A stretch of 64,000 nucleotides of DNA from Methylicorpusculum oleiharenae (GTDB lineage Bacteria; Pseudomonadota; Gammaproteobacteria; Methylococcales; Methylomonadaceae), in contig NZ_WUTY02000001.1 of NCBI RefSeq assembly GCF_009828925.2, forward strand, positions 248,001 through 312,000, given 5' to 3'. Positions 8,738-17,406 of the stretch are shown one piece after another. The notes beneath the pieces are model-generated. The model was given only the letters and a program-made list of their open reading frames with translations, did no database searches and was not told where the DNA came from. Each line of letters begins with the position of its first letter. Position 1 is the first letter of the stretch. Made by a program: the position numbers and the translations under genes.

Positions 8738-10049
8738 CAGGACGCATCTTCATCAAAACAAGCGCCAATACGATAGCTGGCACGCCAACGGCAGCCGCAT
8801 AACCGAAAAACACAAAATAACCGAACCGCTCGACGACTATTCCGGAAAAACCGCCCAGTAACTGGGCCGGCAAAGTCATGAGCGAACTGAACAATGCATA
8901 CTGAGTCGCCGTATAAAGCTTACTGGTCAAGCCTGAAAGATAAGCGATAAAAATAGAAGTCGCCATGCCTCCGCTTAAATTATCGGCGCTTACCACGCCG
9001 GCGAGTAAAGCCAGACTGGGTTCTGTCGTAGCAAGAACAGCAAACAACAAATTAGTCACTGCGACCATGACCGCGCCTAATAATAAAGCGCGCATGATTC
9101 CTAACTTGACTACCAGCACGCCCCCCAGAGAGGCACCGGCAATCGTCATGAAAAAACCGAAAATCTTGCTGACGTCAGCAATCTCTTTTTTGGTAAAGCC
9201 CAAATCCAAATAAAAAGGATTCGCCATCACCCCCATCGTGATGTCGCTCATTTTATACAACGCGATGAGCATCAAAATAAAAATAGCGCGCTTACCGTTC
9301 CTGACAAAAAACTCAACGAATGGACTGAGTACGATATCCCTGAGCCAACGTAAAAAAAACGACACGCCTTTTTCCTGACTTCCCTGCAGCCTAGGCAACC
9401 CCAGTGACAAATGACGCTCAGCCGCCAGATGATCAGGCTCATTGATCGACAGTGTTGCAATGATACCAACCAGCATGGTGCACGCCATTACGCCATAAGC
9501 GACACTCCAATTGAAATAATTGGCCAGATAAAAAGCACCGGCACCCGCAACCAGCAAGGCAATTCGGTAACCCAGCACATACGTGGCCGCCATAGCGCCC
9601 TGATATTCAGCAACCGCAGCTTCAATACGATAAGCATCAATAACAATATCTTGTGTTGCAGAACAAAAGGCGACCCATACAGCGAGCAAGGCTATCAATT
9701 CCAATTGTGTCTTGACATCAAGACTGCCCATGACAAATAAGCCAAAAGCAATACCCAACTGGGCAAGCAGCATCCATGAGCGTCTTTTTCCTAGCCATCG
9801 GGACAACAAAGGGAGCGCCAGCCTATCAACAACCGGAGCCCAAAAGACTTTTATGGAATAGGTCACCCCTATCCAGCTGAAAAAACCAATCACCGAGAGT
9901 TCAACACCCTCATCTCTCAACCAGGCTGACAGCGTAGAAAACACCAAAAGAAAGGGAAGACCGGCAGAAAATCCGAGGAAAATCATGCCCAGCACTTGGG
10001 GCTGGGCATAAATGAGGAAGGCATCTCGCCAGGTTTTCGACGCCGTCAT
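8721..10049 (-). CDS. ampG: AmpG-like muropeptide permease (MFS)
   Basis: Twelve-segment major facilitator protein related to AmpG, which imports anhydro-muropeptides from the periplasm for wall recycling. It has 442 residues, within the range of the shorter AmpG forms. The N-terminus (YAQPQVLGMIFLGFSAGLPF) and the first cytoplasmic loop (FWAPVVDRLALP) carry typical AmpG residues, as do TQDIVIDAYRIE and SGLTSKLYTATQYALFSSL. It stands alone; its 3' end overlaps the dead xthA by 17 bases, and nhaD follows upstream on the same strand 49 bases away. An AmpG paralogue with another substrate is possible, but the match is good. Confidence 0.87.
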   Translation of the reverse strand: MTASKTWRDAFLIYAQPQVLGMIFLGFSAGLPFLLVFSTLSAWLRDEGVELSVIGFFSWIGVTYSIKVFWAPVVDRLALPLLSRWLGKRRSWMLLAQLGIAFGLFVMGSLDVKTQLELIALLAVWVAFCSATQDIVIDAYRIEAAVAEYQGAMAATYVLGYRIALLVAGAGAFYLANYFNWSVAYGVMACTMLVGIIATLSINEPDHLAAERHLSLGLPRLQGSQEKGVSFFLRWLRDIVLSPFVEFFVRNGKRAIFILMLIALYKMSDITMGVMANPFYLDLGFTKKEIADVSKIFGFFMTIAGASLGGVLVVKLGIMRALLLGAVMVAVTNLLFAVLATTEPSLALLAGVVSADNLSGGMATSIFIAYLSGLTSKLYTATQYALFSSLMTLPAQLLGGFSGIVVERFGYFVFFGYAAAVGVPAIVLALVLMKMRPVSDQG

Positions 10050-10098
10050 CTATCGACCGCGCCTAAACCACAACAACTGGCGTTATTCAGACAACAAA

Positions 10099-11457
10099 TC
10101 ATCCATTGACCAGGTAATGAGTAAAAATACTTGCCGCATACCCTGCCGCAATGACCGGGGTCCACTTCAAATGGCTGAAGAAAGTGTATTTATGTTGCGA
10201 CTGGCCCATTAAAGCAACACCTGCAGCAGAGCCAATCGATAACATTGATCCACCCACACCTGCCGTCAAAGTGACTAACATCCATTGATAAAGATCCATA
10301 TCCAGACCCATGTTCAATACGGCAAACATAACTGGAATGTTATCGACGATGGCAGAAATGACACCTACCAGAATATTAGCTGTAGTAAAACCTAATCCGT
10401 CATACATGGCGGCTGATAACAGCTCCAGATAGCCAATATAACCTAAACCGCCAACCGCAAAAACAACACCAAAGAAGAACAGCAAAGTATCCCATTCTGC
10501 ATCACGAACTTGGTTAAAAATATCGAACTGGTTATTTTCATCGGCTCTGTAGAGTGTTGTTATACGGAATCCATAGAGCATCAACACAGACATACCGACC
10601 ATCATGCCCATAAAAGGAGGTAGATGCAGAAACTGCTTGAATGAGACTGCCGAAGCGATGGTCAGGAAAAACAACACACAAACTTGAATTGCACCTGGTT
10701 TTAATACAACAGCAGCTTCATTTGAAGCTTCCGGTTGCTCATCCGGAACAGCAAAATACATAAACGCAGCAGGCACAGCATAATTAACTAATGACGGAAT
10801 GAATAATTTGAAAAAATCGAAGAACTCCGCATAACCGGCCTGCCATACCATCAGTGTTGTTATATCGCCAAACGGACAAAATGCTCCGCCCGCATTGGCC
10901 GCAACAACCAAATTGACAAAACCTACACTGACGAATTTAGCGTTGTTAGCACCTACAGCCAATACGACGGCTCCGACAAGAAGCGCAGAGGTCAGGTTGT
11001 CCGCTACTGAGGAGAGAAAGAAAGTAATGATGCCGGTGATCCAGAACAACTTGCGATAACCGAATTGTTTGCGAACCATCCAGGACCGGAGCGCTTCAAA
11101 GACGTTCCGTTCTGCCATGGCATTGATATAAGTCATTGCGACCAAAAGAAACAGCATCAACTCTGCATATTCTTTTAAGTTGTATTCAAAAGCTTCATGC
11201 AGCGCTTCAGTGGTAACACCTGCCGAAGTGGCTAAAACCGCGGCGTGAGCCCAGATAATACCCGCTGCTAGAATAACCGGCTTTGATTTTTTCATGCCGG
11301 TAAACTCTTCAGCCATCACAAAACCGTAGGCAATGACAAATATGATGACAGTGTAGATACCCCGTTCAGTCCCTGTTAATTTTAAACTTTCGAAACCAGA
11401 AGCAAGTGCCAACTCCGGCAAAACCAGAATCAATAACACCAATAAAAAACGTACCAA
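10099..11457 (-). CDS. nhaD: NhaD-type Na+/H+ antiporter
   Basis: Inner-membrane sodium/proton antiporter of the ion transporter superfamily. The 452 residues begin with a cleavable-looking signal or first segment (VLLILVLPELALASG), followed by about 12 membrane segments. Family landmarks include SSVADNLTSALLVGAVVLAVG, AANAGGAFCPFGDITTLMVWQ, VDNIPVMFAVL and GSMLSIGSAAGVALMGQ. Such antiporters export Na+ (or Li+) at alkaline pH. It is divergent from the sulfite reductase gene across 160 AT-rich bases that should hold both promoters. Confidence 0.92.
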   Translation of the reverse strand: MVRFLLVLLILVLPELALASGFESLKLTGTERGIYTVIIFVIAYGFVMAEEFTGMKKSKPVILAAGIIWAHAAVLATSAGVTTEALHEAFEYNLKEYAELMLFLLVAMTYINAMAERNVFEALRSWMVRKQFGYRKLFWITGIITFFLSSVADNLTSALLVGAVVLAVGANNAKFVSVGFVNLVVAANAGGAFCPFGDITTLMVWQAGYAEFFDFFKLFIPSLVNYAVPAAFMYFAVPDEQPEASNEAAVVLKPGAIQVCVLFFLTIASAVSFKQFLHLPPFMGMMVGMSVLMLYGFRITTLYRADENNQFDIFNQVRDAEWDTLLFFFGVVFAVGGLGYIGYLELLSAAMYDGLGFTTANILVGVISAIVDNIPVMFAVLNMGLDMDLYQWMLVTLTAGVGGSMLSIGSAAGVALMGQSQHKYTFFSHLKWTPVIAAGYAASIFTHYLVNG

Positions 11458-11617
11458 AATAACCCCCTAATTTTTTTAATTAATTTACTCAAAACGATTC
11501 TTTTATTTAAGTCGGAATATTATAACCATATAATAAACTTTGTCATTTTAAGACTCGCAGTATATTATTTTCAATTGACCTCACCTTTGCCAAATAGGCT
11601 TATTAGCTCAACCTCCT

Positions 11618-13270
11618 ATGTATCAGTACAATCAAGACGATCAAACTCTCATCAATGAGCGCGTGGCTCAATTTAGAAACCAAACCGAACGTTTTTTAAA
11701 GGGCGAACTCGATGCAGACCAGTTTCGTGCGTTAAGGCTCATGAACGGTTTGTACATCCAGATTCACGCCCCCATGCTGCGTGTTGCTATTCCCTATGGA
11801 TTACTGTCATCCACACAATTGCGCAAACTAGCCCATATTGCCCGAAAATACGATAAAGGCTATTGTCATTTTACAACACGACAAAACGTACAATACAACT
11901 GGCCAAAACTTGAAGAAGTGCCTGATATTTTGGCAGAACTCGCAGAAGTACAGATGCACGCCATCCAAACCAGCGGCAACTGCATGAGAAATACGACTTC
12001 AGACCACTTGGCTGGCATTTGCAAGGACGAAATCGAGGACCCCCGGCCCTATTGCGAAATCATCCGCCAATGGACGACCTTACACCCTGAATTTGCCTAC
12101 CTTCCCCGCAAATTTAAAATTGCGGTCAGCGGTGCTTTACATGACCGGGCGGCCACTCAGTTTCACGATATCGGCTTGCATCTGGTTAAAAATGAACAGG
12201 GTGAAACCGGCTTTAAGGTTTTTGTAGGCGGCGGCTTGGGCCGTACTCCGGTCATCGGCCAAGTGATAAGACCTTATTTGGAAAAAAGACATCTTTTATC
12301 CTATCTGGAAGCGATTCTCCGTATCTATAATTTATTTGGCCGGCGCGATAACAAATACAAAGCGCGTATCAAGATTCTGGTCAAAGAAGAAGGGTTGGAA
12401 AAATTCAAGGCACTGGTTGATGAAGAATGGCTTCAAATCAAGGACGGAATGGAAATGAGCGATGAGCGTATCCAAGCGATTCAATCTCATTTTGTTCTAC
12501 CTGCTTATGACAACAACGCAGCTGCCGATTCGACTTTTCACAGCCACCTGGAATCGGATGATGCCTTTGCAACGTGGGTTAAACACAATACTGTTGAACA
12601 CAAAGCCACAGGCTACAGAGCTGCTTTCGTCTCTTTAAAAGCGCCCGATGAACCACCAGGCGACATCACCGACAATCAACTGGAACTGGTTGCTGATCTT
12701 GCCGATCGCTTCAGCTTTGGAGAAGTTCGAAGTACACATCGGCAAAACCTGGTTTTTGCCGATGTGAAACAGGCAGACTTGTTCGACTTGTGGCAGCAAT
12801 TGAACAAAACCAAAATGGCTACGCCGAACATTGGAACAGCGACTGATATCATATGTTGCCCAGGCCTGGACTTTTGTTCGTTGGCAAACGCGGGCTCAAT
12901 CGGCATTACCCGTGAAATCAATGAAACCCTTGATAACCTGGATTATCTGCACGACCTGGGCGATATCAAAATCAATATTTCCGGCTGCATGAACGGCTGC
13001 GCTCATCAGAGCGTGGGGCACATCGGTATACTCGGTGTCGATAAAAAAGGGGAAGAGTGGTACCAGATTACACTGGGCGGTTCCTCTGAAAACGAAGCCG
13101 CCATTGGCGATAGACTCGGGCCATCCGTACCTAAAGATCAAATTGCAAAAGCTGTTGCCACCATTTTGGACGTCTACGTCAAAAACCGCATCGAAGACGA
13201 GTCTTTCTTAGAGATGGTAAAAAGAGCCGGATTAACTCCATTTAAAGATCAAGTTTATGCAAATCATTAA
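11618..13270 (+). CDS. cysI: Sulfite (or nitrite) reductase haemoprotein, siroheme/4Fe-4S
   Basis: Catalyses six-electron reduction of sulfite to sulfide for cysteine synthesis. The 550-residue protein has the two-fold repeated ferredoxin-like half domains and siroheme domains of the family. The cluster and siroheme ligands are seen as CPGLDFC (about residue 414) and CMNGC (about residue 455), the CX5C and CX3C pattern. The next gene (DUF934) overlaps by 14 bases, a partner found beside assimilatory sulfite reductases in many proteobacteria that lack the CysJ flavoprotein. Assimilatory nitrite reduction cannot be excluded from sequence alone, but the DUF934 neighbour favours sulfite. Confidence 0.88.
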   Translation: MYQYNQDDQTLINERVAQFRNQTERFLKGELDADQFRALRLMNGLYIQIHAPMLRVAIPYGLLSSTQLRKLAHIARKYDKGYCHFTTRQNVQYNWPKLEEVPDILAELAEVQMHAIQTSGNCMRNTTSDHLAGICKDEIEDPRPYCEIIRQWTTLHPEFAYLPRKFKIAVSGALHDRAATQFHDIGLHLVKNEQGETGFKVFVGGGLGRTPVIGQVIRPYLEKRHLLSYLEAILRIYNLFGRRDNKYKARIKILVKEEGLEKFKALVDEEWLQIKDGMEMSDERIQAIQSHFVLPAYDNNAAADSTFHSHLESDDAFATWVKHNTVEHKATGYRAAFVSLKAPDEPPGDITDNQLELVADLADRFSFGEVRSTHRQNLVFADVKQADLFDLWQQLNKTKMATPNIGTATDIICCPGLDFCSLANAGSIGITREINETLDNLDYLHDLGDIKINISGCMNGCAHQSVGHIGILGVDKKGEEWYQITLGGSSENEAAIGDRLGPSVPKDQIAKAVATILDVYVKNRIEDESFLEMVKRAGLTPFKDQVYANH

Positions 13271-13715
13271 AGATAGAAATATTATTGAAGACAACTGGCA
13301 ATTTATTGCAGACGAGCAGCCCTTATTGCCTGGAGATTGCACAGTTACTCTGGACCGCTGGCTAACAGAAAAGGAACAGCTGCTGAGTCATGGCGGAAAA
13401 GTCGGCGTTCGCATCGAATCGACCGATAATCTGGAAAAGTTATCCAGTGACCTGGCATTAATTCCATTAGTCGAAATCAATTTCGTCATATTTTCTGACG
13501 GCCGCGCATTCAGCAAAGCATGGCTACTCAAGAACCGATATCACTTCACTGGAGAAATTCGTGCCGTAGGGAATTTTTTGGCGGACCAGATTTTTTATCT
13601 TAGCCAGTCAGGGTTCAACGCCTTTAATTTTGAGGGTAACCAGAATTTGACGCTGGCGCTTTCGATGTTGAACGATTTTTCAGTGAGCTACCAAAAACCG
13701 GCTAATCAGTTTTAA
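13257..13715 (+). CDS. DUF934 protein, sulfite reductase partner
   Basis: A 152-residue soluble protein of the DUF934 family, whose molecular role is not firmly established but which nearly always sits beside a CysI-type reductase. Recognisable segments are EDNWQFI near the start, the centre FVIFSDGRAFSKAWLLKNRYHFTGEIRAVG, and DQIFYLSQSGFNAF. Its start lies 14 bases inside cysI in another frame, implying translational coupling. No signal peptide or membrane segment is evident. An electron-transfer or assembly role is inference from context only. Confidence 0.85.
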   Translation: MQIIKDRNIIEDNWQFIADEQPLLPGDCTVTLDRWLTEKEQLLSHGGKVGVRIESTDNLEKLSSDLALIPLVEINFVIFSDGRAFSKAWLLKNRYHFTGEIRAVGNFLADQIFYLSQSGFNAFNFEGNQNLTLALSMLNDFSVSYQKPANQF

Positions 13716-13742
13716 TATCTTGCCGGATTGACTGTTGAACAA

Positions 13743-13907
13743 CAGCAATTCCGAGTTTGATGATAAAAAGGGTAGACGTAAGCTTTGCGGGGGTGTCGGC
13801 AGCACGGATGCTGCCATCATGCCCCCCACGTATGGGTCTTCGGCGTTCCTCCCAAGGCTTACGCCATCCCTCAAAGCCACATTGAAAGTTCAAACTGGGA
13901 ATTGCTG
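13743..13907. repeat. MITE-like element, copy B (about 165 bp, terminal inverted repeats)
   Basis: Second copy of the element at 7828-7980. The termini match those of copy A (CAGCAATTCC at the left, GGAATTGCTG at the right; 17 of 18 positions of the inverted repeat pair), as do internal blocks CGTAAGCTTTGCGG, AAGGCTTACG, CTCAAAGCCAC and AAAGTTCAAACTGGG. The centre differs and carries its own small hairpin (GGCAGCACGGATGCTGCC). It is flanked by GTTGAACAA (13734-13742) and GTTGAATAA (13908-13916), an 8-of-9 match that looks like a target duplication. It lies between two convergent genes and may also act as a transcription barrier. Confidence 0.82.
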
Positions 13908-14017
13908 GTTGAATAATCCTTTTTTTAACTCTGCGTGTAACAGGCTGTTACTGCAGAGTTATCCCAAGCACCCCCTTGTATCGATTCATCCACAAATCCA
14001 TTGCAACCTGATCAACA

Positions 14018-14353
14018 TTAAGCATGACTGACAGCCGACCAGCTGACAATATGGGGCAAAGTAACGCGCATTGTTAATTCAGCCATCAACTCATCCATGT
14101 GGACCGGCTCCCCATAAAACTCCACAACCAACGGCAAATCCATCGCCAGATCGGTCAATGAGGCTGTACGCAAAACGCCATCCTCACCAAATCCGGCTAT
14201 CCCTTGAAAAACGGTTGCTCCTTTCGCCTTGCCATTTTCATGAAGCATTTTCAAAATTTTGCTCAGAAGATGCTCGCCTTCGCGTAAATAGATTCGCACT
14301 ACTGTGACAGTTTGAGTTGCCATAACCAATTCCCCATTAAGATACCCAACCAC
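14018..14353 (-). CDS. DUF190 (PII-like) protein
   Basis: A 111-residue protein of the DUF190 family, small alpha/beta proteins related in fold to PII signal proteins and often encoded next to CrcB. Typical parts are VTVVRIYLREGEHLL, GKAKGATVFQGIAGFGEDG and LPLVVEFYG. It overlaps the 3' end of the crcB-like gene by 55 bases in a different frame when the long start is used; a GTG or ATG further in (MATQTVTVV, at 14323) reduces the overlap to 25. Regulation of the neighbouring channel is plausible but unproven. Confidence 0.85.
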   Translation of the reverse strand: MVGYLNGELVMATQTVTVVRIYLREGEHLLSKILKMLHENGKAKGATVFQGIAGFGEDGVLRTASLTDLAMDLPLVVEFYGEPVHMDELMAELTMRVTLPHIVSWSAVSHA

Positions 14354-15006
14354 ACCGCCGCTACGCCAAATAGTGCGTTAATAACGAACAAACTCAATAA
14401 GCCGTGAAATTCAAAGCGAATTTCGGATAACTTAAAGACTAACCAAAGGGTCGATGCAATAGTCACCACACCTAAGATAAGAATCAAAATGACGGCTCGC
14501 ACTTCCAGCGTGAAATCAAGGCGGTGATGCAGCCATTCAGCCAGGCAAGAAATAAAAAAAGCGGCTATCAGCGCCAACCCCAGATCAACATAAGGCAAGC
14601 CCTGCCCCACCCACGGATAAGGGTCCGTCGCAAACATCTGCCGCCCCAAAATTAATCCGTACCAGACTGCGACCAAACATAACAAGGCGCTAAGAAAGAC
14701 ATTCAAACAGGCCTTAAGCAAACTGCCGGCTTCAAACAAACTTATGGTTTCCAGCGCAAATGTTGAAAACGTTGTATAAGCACCCAGGAAACCAACCAGA
14801 ATAGCCGCACGGTATTCCAACGCAATGGAAAAGCGCTGAATCATGAGTACCGACAGAAAACCCATCAGAAACGAGCCGGTTACATTAACAAACAAAGTTC
14901 CGTGAGGAAAACTCCGGCCCAGCCAGGCATAAATCCCGTTAGCGACCAGAAAGCGCATAACAGCACCTACAGAACCGCCCAAGGCAATTGCTATTAATTG
15001 ATTCAT
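14299..15006 (-). CDS. crcB: CrcB/Fluc fluoride channel with a degenerate partial second copy
   Basis: Fluoride exporter family protein. The frame is open 24 codons upstream, but MNQLIAIALGGSVGA at 15006 is the standard Fluc start, giving 235 residues rather than the usual 120-130. Residues 1-122 form a complete four-segment Fluc with NVTGSF (Asn41), GFLGAYTTFSTF (Phe80 and Phe83). After a linker, residues 139-235 align with segments two to four of the first half (EVRAVILILILG against EYRAAILVGFLG), but Asn41, Phe80 and Phe83 are replaced by Ala145, Ala184 and Leu187. The second part therefore lacks the fluoride-path residues. Neighbours are DUF190 and a TSUP permease. Confidence 0.85.
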   Translation of the reverse strand: MNQLIAIALGGSVGAVMRFLVANGIYAWLGRSFPHGTLFVNVTGSFLMGFLSVLMIQRFSIALEYRAAILVGFLGAYTTFSTFALETISLFEAGSLLKACLNVFLSALLCLVAVWYGLILGRQMFATDPYPWVGQGLPYVDLGLALIAAFFISCLAEWLHHRLDFTLEVRAVILILILGVVTIASTLWLVFKLSEIRFEFHGLLSLFVINALFGVAAVWLGILMGNWLWQLKLSQ

Positions 15007-15087
15007 GAGTAGCCACCCAGCATTACAAGTAAACCTGAAACAAATAGGCTTGACCCATGAACATGAATAGCCAGCCAAACCGATTCA

Positions 15088-15816
15088 TCAGACCATAGAC
15101 CTCAGCATCAACACAACGCCTGATATCGCTAAAAAACCGGCAAAGATGCGTTGATACTTTTCTCTGTCAATCTGCGTGTACAACACCTCATCACTGAACA
15201 TAAAAACCAGCACACCGACAATCGCATAAATTCCGGTTTGATTGATAGATAAATCAATCTGCTGCTTGCTAAACAGAGCCAGTGTCAACAACTGAATCAG
15301 GGCAAAGGTACAATAAGATGTTGCCACTGTCACACGCGCGACATCTTTTTGATATTTTTTGTGATGTATCATCGCGGTCAATAATGATCCACCGAGATTA
15401 CTGACACCGTGAACAATACCCATGATTATAAAATAAGGGGTTTCATACTTCATCATGCCATCAATGATGCGTGCGACAGATGGCAGAAATTCCTTAAAAG
15501 CAATAAACAACAAAAAACCACCGATCAAAAAACTGATATTAATTCGAGCATGGGTCACCAAAAATAAAAACACGGCGATAAACGGCAACGTCAATATCGC
15601 TATATTCCGGTAAAACACAAAATCAATCTGAGTATGGTCTTTGAGGATTTGCAGCAGGTTAATCGCGATTGAAATAGGGAGTAATATAGTCAATACATCG
15701 ACGAATTCATACCCAAAGAGAAGCAATAACGGCGTTCCAAACAGCAAAACACCTGCGCCAAACACAGACTGGATAATGGACGTCGCCACCACGGTAAGCA
15801 TGACTTCAACAAACAT
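15088..15816 (-). CDS. TSUP family (TauE/SafE) membrane permease
   Basis: Inner-membrane protein with about seven to eight hydrophobic segments across 242 residues, belonging to the TSUP/TauE-SafE superfamily, whose members move sulfite, sulfoacetate or related anions. The two-fold repeated family pattern is visible as QSVFGAGVLLFGTPLLLL near the N-terminus and GIVHGVSNLGGSLLTAMIHHKKY in the centre. It lies upstream of crcB on the same strand with an 81-base gap. The nearby sulfite reductase makes a sulfur-anion substrate attractive, but no residue in the sequence fixes the substrate. Confidence 0.82.
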   Translation of the reverse strand: MFVEVMLTVVATSIIQSVFGAGVLLFGTPLLLLFGYEFVDVLTILLPISIAINLLQILKDHTQIDFVFYRNIAILTLPFIAVFLFLVTHARINISFLIGGFLLFIAFKEFLPSVARIIDGMMKYETPYFIIMGIVHGVSNLGGSLLTAMIHHKKYQKDVARVTVATSYCTFALIQLLTLALFSKQQIDLSINQTGIYAIVGVLVFMFSDEVLYTQIDREKYQRIFAGFLAISGVVLMLRSMV

Positions 15817-15982
15817 GAAATCTCCAAAGTAATTTGAGAAACAGACTGTTCCGGCAGCATTATCAAAACAGGCATCTTTCCTGCATTATAACGAGACCGT
15901 CTTTTATATCAACCTTGTCCATACACTCGTCAACACTATGGCTCATTACACAGTTGACTTGCGTTAAGCCTGGAATAATGGC

Positions 15983-16021
15983 AAAAAAAACCCGGCAGCC
16001 ATAAGGCAAGCCGGGTTTTTT
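15983..16021. terminator. Bidirectional intrinsic terminator
   Basis: GC-rich stem AAACCCGGC / GCCGGGTTT with a 12-base loop, an A-run on the left and a T-run on the right, so it works in both directions. It directly follows the ctpA stop on the minus strand and separates the gpmI-envC-ctpA group from the TSUP gene. Confidence 0.88.
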
Positions 16022-16038
16022 GTAAGCTATTAAACTTT

Positions 16039-17367
16039 TTATTTCTTCAAGATAGCAATACCTTTCAACAACATCAAAGCCTCATGCAAAGGATAATCGG
16101 TTGTCGCAAGATCTTTTTTCTCTGTACCTTCCTGATTCATTGACTCTTCCACCTTGTTTTTACTGCCATTTTTTAAATGCCTTGATAAATCAGCTTCTTT
16201 TACAGGCTTAAAGTCAGGCGCTTCTACGGTCTCAAGCTTTATGCGATCCAATTGAATGTCCGGCTCAATGCCTTCGGCCTGAATAGAACGTCCGGATGGC
16301 GTATAGTAGCGCGCTGTAGTCAACTTAACGGCACCGCCATTACTCGTAGGCAGAATGGTTTGAACGGAACCTTTTCCAAACGATTTATCACCCATGATGA
16401 CTGCACGCTTATGGTCTTGGAGAGCACCGGCCACAATTTCTGAAGCGGAAGCAGAACCGGAATTAATTAAGACCACCATCGGAGCACCTTCAAGTAAATC
16501 ATCAGGAGCAGCGTTGAAACGCATTTCTGAATTTTCAATGCGGCCTTCGGTGTAGACAATCAAACCCTTCTCAAGGAAAATATCGCTGACTTCAACTGCC
16601 GCATTCAGCACACCACCGGGATTATTTCTTAAATCCAGAACAAGACCTCTGAGTTTACCGGTATTTTCCTTGCTTAGCTCTTCCAGCGCTTTTCTTAAGC
16701 CTTCTCCTGTTCCTGACTGAAAACTACTGATTCTAACGTAGCCGTAGTTCTTTTCCAGCAAGCGATTTTTTACACTTTTAACTTTGATAATGTCCCGAGT
16801 AATGCTTATCTTCAATGGTGCCTCTTCACCCTCTCTGACAATGGTCAACAAAATGCTGCTGCCGGCCTCTCCCCGCATTAACTTGACTGCATCACCTAAT
16901 GCCATACCTTTAACGGGTTGATCATCCAATCTGACAATTAAGTCTCCGGCCTTGACGCCGGCTCTTTGAGCAGGCGTATCATCTATCGGGGATACGACTT
17001 TCACAAAGCCGTTTTCCATGGTGACTTCAATGCCCAAACCACCAAATTGGCCGGTCGTTCCTTCCTGCAATTCTTTATACTGATCAACCGTCAAATAATC
17101 AGAATGCGGATCCAGTCCGCTTAACATGCCTCGAATGGCATGCTCCAGTAATTGCTTATCTGAAACAGTTTCAACATAATCCCGTTTGATCCTCCCGAAA
17201 ATTTCCGTAAACGTACGTAAATCCTCAAAAGGCAAAACACTCGTATCCTCAGCCTCATTTACAACGCTTTCGCGCTCAGCAAGAACGTTACCGCCTACGC
17301 TGACAAACAAGCCCAGAATAAATCCCAAAACCAATACCAATACACTATTTTTCTTAAGCATGGACAT
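16039..17367 (-). CDS. ctpA: Carboxyl-terminal processing protease (S41, CtpA)
   Basis: Periplasmic serine protease of the S41 family that trims or degrades envelope proteins. The open frame begins at 17394, but the ATG at 17367 is preceded by GGAGT five bases upstream and starts MSMLKKNSV, so I use it (442 residues). There is a signal-anchor at about 5-25, a PDZ domain (GQFGGLGIEVTMENG onward), and the catalytic Ser in NSGSASASEI with the Lys in SFGKGSVQ. The C-terminal 80 residues are charged and variable. It lies downstream of envC by 39 bases; envC-ctpA neighbours are common in gammaproteobacteria, fitting control of wall hydrolases. Confidence 0.94.
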   Translation of the reverse strand: MSMLKKNSVLVLVLGFILGLFVSVGGNVLAERESVVNEAEDTSVLPFEDLRTFTEIFGRIKRDYVETVSDKQLLEHAIRGMLSGLDPHSDYLTVDQYKELQEGTTGQFGGLGIEVTMENGFVKVVSPIDDTPAQRAGVKAGDLIVRLDDQPVKGMALGDAVKLMRGEAGSSILLTIVREGEEAPLKISITRDIIKVKSVKNRLLEKNYGYVRISSFQSGTGEGLRKALEELSKENTGKLRGLVLDLRNNPGGVLNAAVEVSDIFLEKGLIVYTEGRIENSEMRFNAAPDDLLEGAPMVVLINSGSASASEIVAGALQDHKRAVIMGDKSFGKGSVQTILPTSNGGAVKLTTARYYTPSGRSIQAEGIEPDIQLDRIKLETVEAPDFKPVKEADLSRHLKNGSKNKVEESMNQEGTEKKDLATTDYPLHEALMLLKGIAILKK

Positions 17368-17406
17368 TAAAACTCCAACCACCTGATTTTCCAAAAAATT
17401 AATAAT

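Noticed and set aside
15007-15087. Possible fluoride riboswitch upstream of crcB
   Set aside because: The 81-base gap lacks the GGCGATGG-type start and the pseudoknot layout of the crcB motif RNA.
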